Shown here: in pieces, positions 54,000 through 58,780 of the stretch
Layout of the letters: the number at the start of each line of letters is the position of its first letter
How positions within the stretch are numbered: the stretch's first letter is position 1
Assembly: GCA_012960225.1 (NCBI GenBank)
Contig: DUBS01000015.1
Location: 81,729-140,508 of the forward strand
Length of the DNA stretch: 58,780 nucleotides
Direction: 5' to 3'
Source of the DNA: Gemmatimonadota bacterium
GTDB lineage: Bacteria; Gemmatimonadota; Gemmatimonadetes; Longimicrobiales; Gaopeijiaceae
Translations under genes and position numbers: made by a program
The notes under the pieces: generated by a model
Told to the model about the DNA's origin: nothing
Database searches by the model: none
Seen by the model: the letters and a program-made list of their open reading frames with translations, nothing else

Positions 54000-56033
54000 T
54001 TAGCCCCGCGGCCAAAAATTATTGGTACGGTCTACATCGGGAGTGTATCCATCAGGGTCAACCTCAACTCGTACCACAGACCCAGCTTCGCGCGGAATTT
54101 CGATCTCATACTGAGTATTGCCCGCAAGCCAGTGCTCCACAGGAATAAATTCTTCTAATTCTTCACCACCTGATGTCCTTATACGCACCGAAGCTGGGAA
54201 TAGAGCAAACCCCCGGTCCTCAATAACAACAGTCCCCCCTCCTCCTGTGCGTGGCTGGACCAACCCAACCGCGTGGTCCAGCTTCCACGTATCGAAGTAG
54301 AACGACGTCCAGAACCAATCGAGATCCTGTTCTGCAAAGCGTTCGAAGGTGGAAAAAAAGTCCCACGGGGTAGGGTGTTTGAATGCCCACTCCGAAATAA
54401 AAGCTCGGTATGCGGCTTCCCACGTATCCTCCCCCATCAACTCTCTTAATGCCACCATTAGTGTAGCTTGCTTAGCGTATGAAGCAGTCGCGTAACCTGG
54501 GCCCGGCTCATACCAGTCACCATGTCTCATCATGCTTTGCTCGAGCCCCTCTTGAGCTGCATACAAGTAGCTTCTGGCTTCTACCCGATGATGGTCGACA
54601 CCAGGCCAGAATTCTATGAGGCTCTCATTCGCTAAGAAGGTGGTCGTGCCCTCATCCATCCACGCGTGTCGTTTCTCATTTGATCCAACGATCATCGGAA
54701 TCCACATATGAGCGAGCTCATGTGACGTGACGCTGAACAGAGCTTGTGCTCCCCCCCCCTCGTAAGGACCAATAAGCGTCAACATCGGAAATTCCATCCC
54801 ACCATTGATGATGTCCGCACCCTCAACTGATGTCATATGCGGCCAAGGATAGCTGTAACCCGTGTAGGCTGAATGATGCTCAATCGATTGCTTTGCGTAT
54901 TGCCACTGCTGCGTCCACAGCGGGGCCCTGTTCGGACGCCAAAAGGAGTGGATTAGCACACGGTCATCCTCACCATCCTCATCCCGGTCACGAACCAGTG
55001 CTGAAGTTGCATCCCAGCGCTGTATGTTAGATGTCGTCCACGTGAAATCTCGGACACTATCGGCCGTAAACCGGTAGGTCAGCATTCCATCCTCAGGATA
55101 CGCCGTGACCGTCTCCGCATCTCTTTCAGCCTGCCCCGCAATCATCACCAGTTCGTCTGAGACCGCAGCTTCCTCAAGACGGTCAAGCGTCAAAGCCGAG
55201 AAGACCTCTTCAGAGTTCTCTAGTGAACCGGTAGCCATCACTGTCCAGCCAGCGGGTACGGTCAGGGCAACCGTATAATCTGCGAATCCGTCATAGAATT
55301 CTGCATTCCCGAGATAGGGCTCCGCATCCCAAAGTCTGAGGTCGTCAAAAATAGCCATCTTCGGGAACCAGTACGCGACAAAATACATCTCATGATCTGA
55401 GTGACCCATTCGGCCTGAGCCGTTCTGAGGAAGGGTTACCTCCCAGCCAATCTCAAGTTCAAGTGTGTCTCCTTCCTCAACTGGTAAGCTCGGCCGGAGT
55501 TCAAGCAGCGTCCCATCGACTCTATAGCTGGGACCTGCCTCTAAATCCCCCTCATTCAACTCTTCTCCATCCGCAAATACGCTGGTCAGAGTCACACCAC
55601 CGGTGATCTCCTCAGAATTCAAACGAGGTGAACCCTCCTTATGAAGGTTCTGCAACAGATACAAGAAAACGCTGGGCAATGTCGCAGGCGCATTGTTTGC
55701 ATAAAGAATCCGAGCTGTACCCTCTAGATGCCCTGTCTCGGGGTCTAGCGATGCATCTAGATCATATGAGACCGATTGCTTCCAGTATGAATGGCCCGGG
55801 CTCCCATCCTCGCTTCTCCAACCCCGAGCGAGTGCTCTCTCGTAGAATTGCGGAAGAACTACTGGTGCCGGAATTGGCCTTAATGAAGAATTATCCTGCT
55901 GTACTACCATAGCAGCTGCGGAAGGTGTCGCGATGAGTATCACCAACGTGCTAACCCCTAGGACACGAGCACCGAACGCGAGTACCTGGCCAATCAAATC
56001 ATGTACCTCCATCTGGTTAAGGTCAGTCTCCAT
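54000..56033 (-). CDS. Secreted M1-family metallopeptidase
   Basis: Zinc peptidase of the aminopeptidase N type, exported (hydrophobic segment VLAFGARVLGVSTLVILIAT, then a processed Ala-rich site). Zinc ligands follow the rule HEXXH-18-E: HELAHMW and then MDEGTTTFLANES. The exopeptidase GxMEN-type motif is seen as GGMEFPMLTL, with phenylalanine where aminopeptidases have asparagine, as in several M1 relatives, so aminopeptidase activity is not certain. The start follows the MBL-gene stop directly, so gltA, MBL and M1 genes are one unit. Confidence 0.9.
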   Translation of the reverse strand: METDLNQMEVHDLIGQVLAFGARVLGVSTLVILIATPSAAAMVVQQDNSSLRPIPAPVVLPQFYERALARGWRSEDGSPGHSYWKQSVSYDLDASLDPETGHLEGTARILYANNAPATLPSVFLYLLQNLHKEGSPRLNSEEITGGVTLTSVFADGEELNEGDLEAGPSYRVDGTLLELRPSLPVEEGDTLELEIGWEVTLPQNGSGRMGHSDHEMYFVAYWFPKMAIFDDLRLWDAEPYLGNAEFYDGFADYTVALTVPAGWTVMATGSLENSEEVFSALTLDRLEEAAVSDELVMIAGQAERDAETVTAYPEDGMLTYRFTADSVRDFTWTTSNIQRWDATSALVRDRDEDGEDDRVLIHSFWRPNRAPLWTQQWQYAKQSIEHHSAYTGYSYPWPHMTSVEGADIINGGMEFPMLTLIGPYEGGGAQALFSVTSHELAHMWIPMIVGSNEKRHAWMDEGTTTFLANESLIEFWPGVDHHRVEARSYLYAAQEGLEQSMMRHGDWYEPGPGYATASYAKQATLMVALRELMGEDTWEAAYRAFISEWAFKHPTPWDFFSTFERFAEQDLDWFWTSFYFDTWKLDHAVGLVQPRTGGGGTVVIEDRGFALFPASVRIRTSGGEELEEFIPVEHWLAGNTQYEIEIPREAGSVVRVEVDPDGYTPDVDRTNNFWPRG

Positions 56034-56933
56034 TTAAGGATTTCGCTTTAAATAGAAAGCTACACCTTCCCAATCTATCGACGCGGAGAACATTTCGAAG
56101 TAGCGGACCGCCCTCTCTGAACCCATGTATTTCCCCAGTTCTTCACGCACCTCGTTTCCAAATCGCTGCGCGTCTTCCTCGTCACCATTCTCGAGACTTA
56201 TTCGCACTCTAGTTTCAAGATCATTAAGGCGATTCTGAAGCTCAGTGCAGCGTCTATCAACGTCTTCATAAATACCAAAGTGAGTCACTGCAAATCTTTC
56301 TGAGCCTAATTGGCGGATTTGTAAAAGTGTGTCAGCCCAGGCGCGCAGATCGACTGAAGGTGGTGGTGTCGGAGGATGAGTCGGGCCACCTGACAGAACA
56401 ATTCCCATCGAGTCCCCTGAAAAAAGTGTGCCATCCCGCTCATCTAGATAAGCAACATGGTGGTCGATGTGACCAGGGGTCAGCAAAGGACGGAGTGCCT
56501 TCCAGGGTCCGTCCTGACCTGGATACCAGATTCTTATTCGCTCACTCGCGACAGGTCTCATCTCCCCCCATAGGCGATCATGTGCATCTCCGAACGTTCT
56601 CCGAGTGCTGGCGACCAAACGCTCGGGATCGACCAAATGCGGTGCTCCATCTTCATGGACATGCACTGTCGCATGCGGAAAGATTTTGCAGAGATCTCCA
56701 GTAGCCCCGGCGTGATCCAGATGAACATGGGTCAGTAGTACATGCCGAAGATCTTTACTATCAATCCCATGACCGGCGAGTTCTGATGTGAGCCTTTCAA
56801 GTGTGGTCGTCGGACCTGGATCAACGATGGCAGGCTCTTCTCCATCGATCAGATAGCATGCAATCGCACCCTCAAGCCCCAAATGGAGGAGGTCTATACA
56901 GACCGGAGTACTCACTGCCTTTTGCTCACCCAC
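56034..56933 (-). CDS. MBL-fold metallohydrolase
   Basis: Metallo-beta-lactamase-fold enzyme. Metal ligands: LTHVHLDHAGATGD (HxHxDH), LLTPGHIDHHVAYLDE and FSGDSMG, with a final histidine in AVTHFGIYEDV. The C-terminal about 80 residues form a helical tail. Substrates of such proteins vary widely (thioesters, lactones, glutathione derivatives), and nothing here decides. I start at GTG 56933, which overlaps the gltA stop by 8 bases; the open frame continues to 56963. Confidence 0.88.
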   Translation of the reverse strand: MGEQKAVSTPVCIDLLHLGLEGAIACYLIDGEEPAIVDPGPTTTLERLTSELAGHGIDSKDLRHVLLTHVHLDHAGATGDLCKIFPHATVHVHEDGAPHLVDPERLVASTRRTFGDAHDRLWGEMRPVASERIRIWYPGQDGPWKALRPLLTPGHIDHHVAYLDERDGTLFSGDSMGIVLSGGPTHPPTPPPSVDLRAWADTLLQIRQLGSERFAVTHFGIYEDVDRRCTELQNRLNDLETRVRISLENGDEEDAQRFGNEVREELGKYMGSERAVRYFEMFSASIDWEGVAFYLKRNP

Positions 56934-58239
56934 GCTCCCCGATCGGTATGTAGTCACGAACATCCGACCCTACATAGATCTGACGTGGTCGAGCAATCCG
57001 TTGTTCCGGGTCTCTGAGAAGCTCCTCCCACTGCGCTAGCCATCCAACAGCTCTTGGGATCGCGAAAAGGACCGGGAACATTTCCACGGGGAAACCCATT
57101 GCTTGGTAGATTATACCAGAGTAAAAATCGACGTTTGGATACAGATTTCGCTCGACGAAGTAATCCTCATTTAGTGCGATTCTTTCTAGCTCTAAAGCAA
57201 TGTCTAACAATGGGTTACGCTCTGTCACCTCAAAAACCTCATCAGCCGTACGCTTGATGATACTGGCACGAGGGTCGTACGCCTTATAAACCCGGTGACC
57301 GAAGCCCATGAGCCGTTCTTTTTTCGCCTTTACACCCTCAATGAACCCGGGGACATTGTCCAGCGTACCTATACGCTCGAGCATCCTGAGTACGGCTTCG
57401 TTAGCACCACCGTGCAAAGGGCCATAGAGGGCCGCCATCGCCCCCGCAAGCGCCGAGTATGGGTCTGTGCCGGAGGAACCAATGGCACGCATCGTTGTGG
57501 TTGAACAGTTCTGCTCATGATCCGCATGGAGGATGAATAAAACGTCGAGAGCTCGCTCCAGTACGGGATTCGGCTTCTCATAGTCTTTGGCTTCAATACG
57601 AAACAGCATGTTCAGGAAGTTCGACGTGTACGAGAGTTCATTTTCAGGATACACATAAGGAAACCCACGACGACGTCGATAAGCATATGCGGCCACCGTC
57701 GGCATCTTTGCTACCAGCCGCACGATCTGCTGCCAGCGTACCGCAGGATCTCTAACATCTTTTGCTTCCGGATAAAACGTGGAAAGCGCACTGACAGCAC
57801 TAACCATCATCCCCATTGTGTGGGCATCGTAACGGAAGCCCTCTAGCAAATCCTTGAGGTTTTCATGCACGTACGTGTGAGTCGTAACTTCAGACACGAA
57901 CTCTGCGAGCTCAGTTTCAGTTGGCAACTCTCCCTTAAGTAGCAGGTATGCGACTTCCAAATGGGAACTCTGCTCCGCAAGCTGTTCGATCGGGTACCCA
58001 CGGTAACGGAGGATCCCCTTACCCCCGTCAATATACGTCACTGTGCTAAAAGTTGATGCGGTATTAGTGAACGCAGGATCGTATGCCATCATCCCGAAGT
58101 CGCTTTCTTTGACCTTGATCTTTCTCAGATCCATGGCCCGAATAACGTCACCATCCAGGATATCGACCTCGTAGTCTCGCCCTGTCCGGTTATCGCGGAT
58201 CGAAAGAGTGTTCTTCGGTTCGGTTACATTATCGCCCAT
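56926..58239 (-). CDS. gltA: Citrate synthase
   Basis: Condenses acetyl-CoA and oxaloacetate; together with icd and the 2-oxo acid dehydrogenase genes in this window it places a citric acid cycle here. Motifs: GILRYRGYPIEQLAEQSSHL, ILHADHEQNCSTTTMR, LYGPLHGGANEAVLRMLE and MGFGHRVYKAYDPRA with the catalytic histidine. The N-terminal beta-rich segment (LSIRDNRTGRDYEVDI) marks the Gram-negative type II (hexameric) form. The ATG has GGAGA 4 bases upstream. Confidence 0.97.
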   Translation of the reverse strand: MGDNVTEPKNTLSIRDNRTGRDYEVDILDGDVIRAMDLRKIKVKESDFGMMAYDPAFTNTASTFSTVTYIDGGKGILRYRGYPIEQLAEQSSHLEVAYLLLKGELPTETELAEFVSEVTTHTYVHENLKDLLEGFRYDAHTMGMMVSAVSALSTFYPEAKDVRDPAVRWQQIVRLVAKMPTVAAYAYRRRRGFPYVYPENELSYTSNFLNMLFRIEAKDYEKPNPVLERALDVLFILHADHEQNCSTTTMRAIGSSGTDPYSALAGAMAALYGPLHGGANEAVLRMLERIGTLDNVPGFIEGVKAKKERLMGFGHRVYKAYDPRASIIKRTADEVFEVTERNPLLDIALELERIALNEDYFVERNLYPNVDFYSGIIYQAMGFPVEMFPVLFAIPRAVGWLAQWEELLRDPEQRIARPRQIYVGSDVRDYIPIGERG

Positions 58240-58525
58240 CGTTTCTCCAGTGAAGCTGCCGCCTTTAGTTATATCTCTCTGTCAGGGTCAAGCAGCTCAG
58301 TTGCCTCAATGGCCCTTTATTATATAGACGTGTAGAAGACCTCCCAAGGGGATGAAGGACAGCACGATCCATCTGTCACGGATTATACCCTGCCAGCTGC
58401 TGCTCCAGCCAACACGGTTTGCGATTTTCTATTTTACGGGAGTCCCTGAGTGACTTATATACAAGGGGTCGTGCTTAAGCTGTAGTTCAGTCGTTTGTTG
58501 CGAAACATCAATAAGGGGTCGTCAT
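58240..58525. other. 286-bp divergent intergenic region
   Basis: Lies between gltA (minus) and the cut membrane protein gene (plus). It must hold both promoters; I could not pick convincing -35/-10 pairs. The 10-mer AAGGGGTCGT occurs twice, near 58463 and 58513; the second overlaps the ribosome binding site of the membrane protein gene. Confidence 0.6.
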
Positions 58526-58780
58526 ATGCAGAAAGGTCTAATGTGGGGGTCAGTGGTTGTTGCGGTAGCAGCAGCCTTTGCCCCGGATCTGTTTGGGTAC
58601 TACGCACTCGTTCTAGTGGTGCTTGGTCTCGCCATGGGATTCACAAATCCGATTGAAGACGTAGCCACTCGGGTAGCTATGTACGTACTGGCTGTGTTGC
58701 TGCCAACGATCGCAGATAACCTGGATGTAATTCCAGTGGTTGGTGAGTATGTGAATGGCTTCCTAAGTCAGTTCGCTGTC
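58526..58780 (+). CDS. Membrane protein, N-terminal part (cut by window edge)
   Basis: ATG at 58526 with AAGGGG 8 bases upstream; the frame stays open for 85 codons to the window end. The residues are strongly hydrophobic: GSVVVAVAAAFAPDLFGYY, ALVLVVLGLAMGFTNP and AMYVLAVLLPTIADNL suggest three membrane segments. No family recognised from this fragment. Confidence 0.7.
   Translation, partial: MQKGLMWGSVVVAVAAAFAPDLFGYYALVLVVLGLAMGFTNPIEDVATRVAMYVLAVLLPTIADNLDVIPVVGEYVNGFLSQFAV

Noticed and set aside
1-58780. CRISPR arrays, tRNA or rRNA genes, insertion sequences, prophage
   Set aside because: No regularly spaced repeats, cloverleaf candidates, transposase or phage genes were seen; short tRNA-like folds could still be missed by eye.

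Overview
The window reads as one continuous piece of a bacterial chromosome: long co-directional operons, mid-range GC, and no tRNA, rRNA, IS element, phage gene or CRISPR array that I could find. Signs of a diderm, respiring heterotroph are Tat-exported lipoproteins, beta-barrel proteins, a LolA-like/ABC export locus, citrate synthase, NADP-isocitrate dehydrogenase and a lipoylated 2-oxo acid dehydrogenase. The gene content (yicC-gmk-rpoZ-coaBC, split ImuB/DnaE2 mutasome, many secreted M1/M20/M28/P1 peptidases) fits Gemmatimonadota or a neighbouring lineage; that assignment is inference. Both ends cut a gene, so this may be a whole metagenomic contig.

Layout. Bases 1-1283 hold the start of an anti-sigma gene, an ECF sigma factor with duplicated ends, and an HU/IHF protein. 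carA (minus) and a divergent RNase H (plus) follow. Bases 3243-3981 are gene-free but contain a strong hairpin and a GC-rich, pairing-rich segment that may be a structured RNA. From 24499 down to 3982 everything is on the minus strand: icd-pepA-outer-membrane protein, then yicC-gmk-rpoZ-coaBC-udg-dnaB-ispD-sua5-phosphatase-aroE, then gap-pgk-tpiA-secG-E1alpha-E1beta-E2-lipB. The last block links lower glycolysis to the 2-oxo acid dehydrogenase and its lipoylation enzyme.

A YbdK-type ligase (minus) is divergent from imuB-small protein-recX (plus). Next come a LolA-like protein, two FtsX-type permeases, an ATPase and an outer-membrane protein, then an aminotransferase and an 855-residue transketolase-like enzyme. 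Bases 37.8-49.8 kb are accessory metabolism and secreted proteins: Tat lipoprotein, M28 and M20 peptidases, zinc alcohol dehydrogenase, PhoD phosphatase, lectin-like protein, a NylC/DmpA-type P1 peptidase with a sodium:solute symporter and an SDR, and class II aldolase. After an OsmC-family gene and dnaE2 come gltA, an MBL-fold protein and an M1 peptidase. The window closes with a cut membrane protein gene.

Two observations stand out. First, the OsmC-family gene at 49862-50332 is interrupted by one in-frame TGA exactly where the family motif expects cysteine, and reading resumes in the same frame into clear family sequence. A perfect hairpin lies just downstream of the TGA, so this is a strong selenoprotein candidate. 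Second, imuB and dnaE2, about 25 kb apart, share an upstream direct repeat TTCGGTT-N4-TTCGGTT with an 11-bp period, which I propose as the SOS (LexA-type) operator of this lineage.
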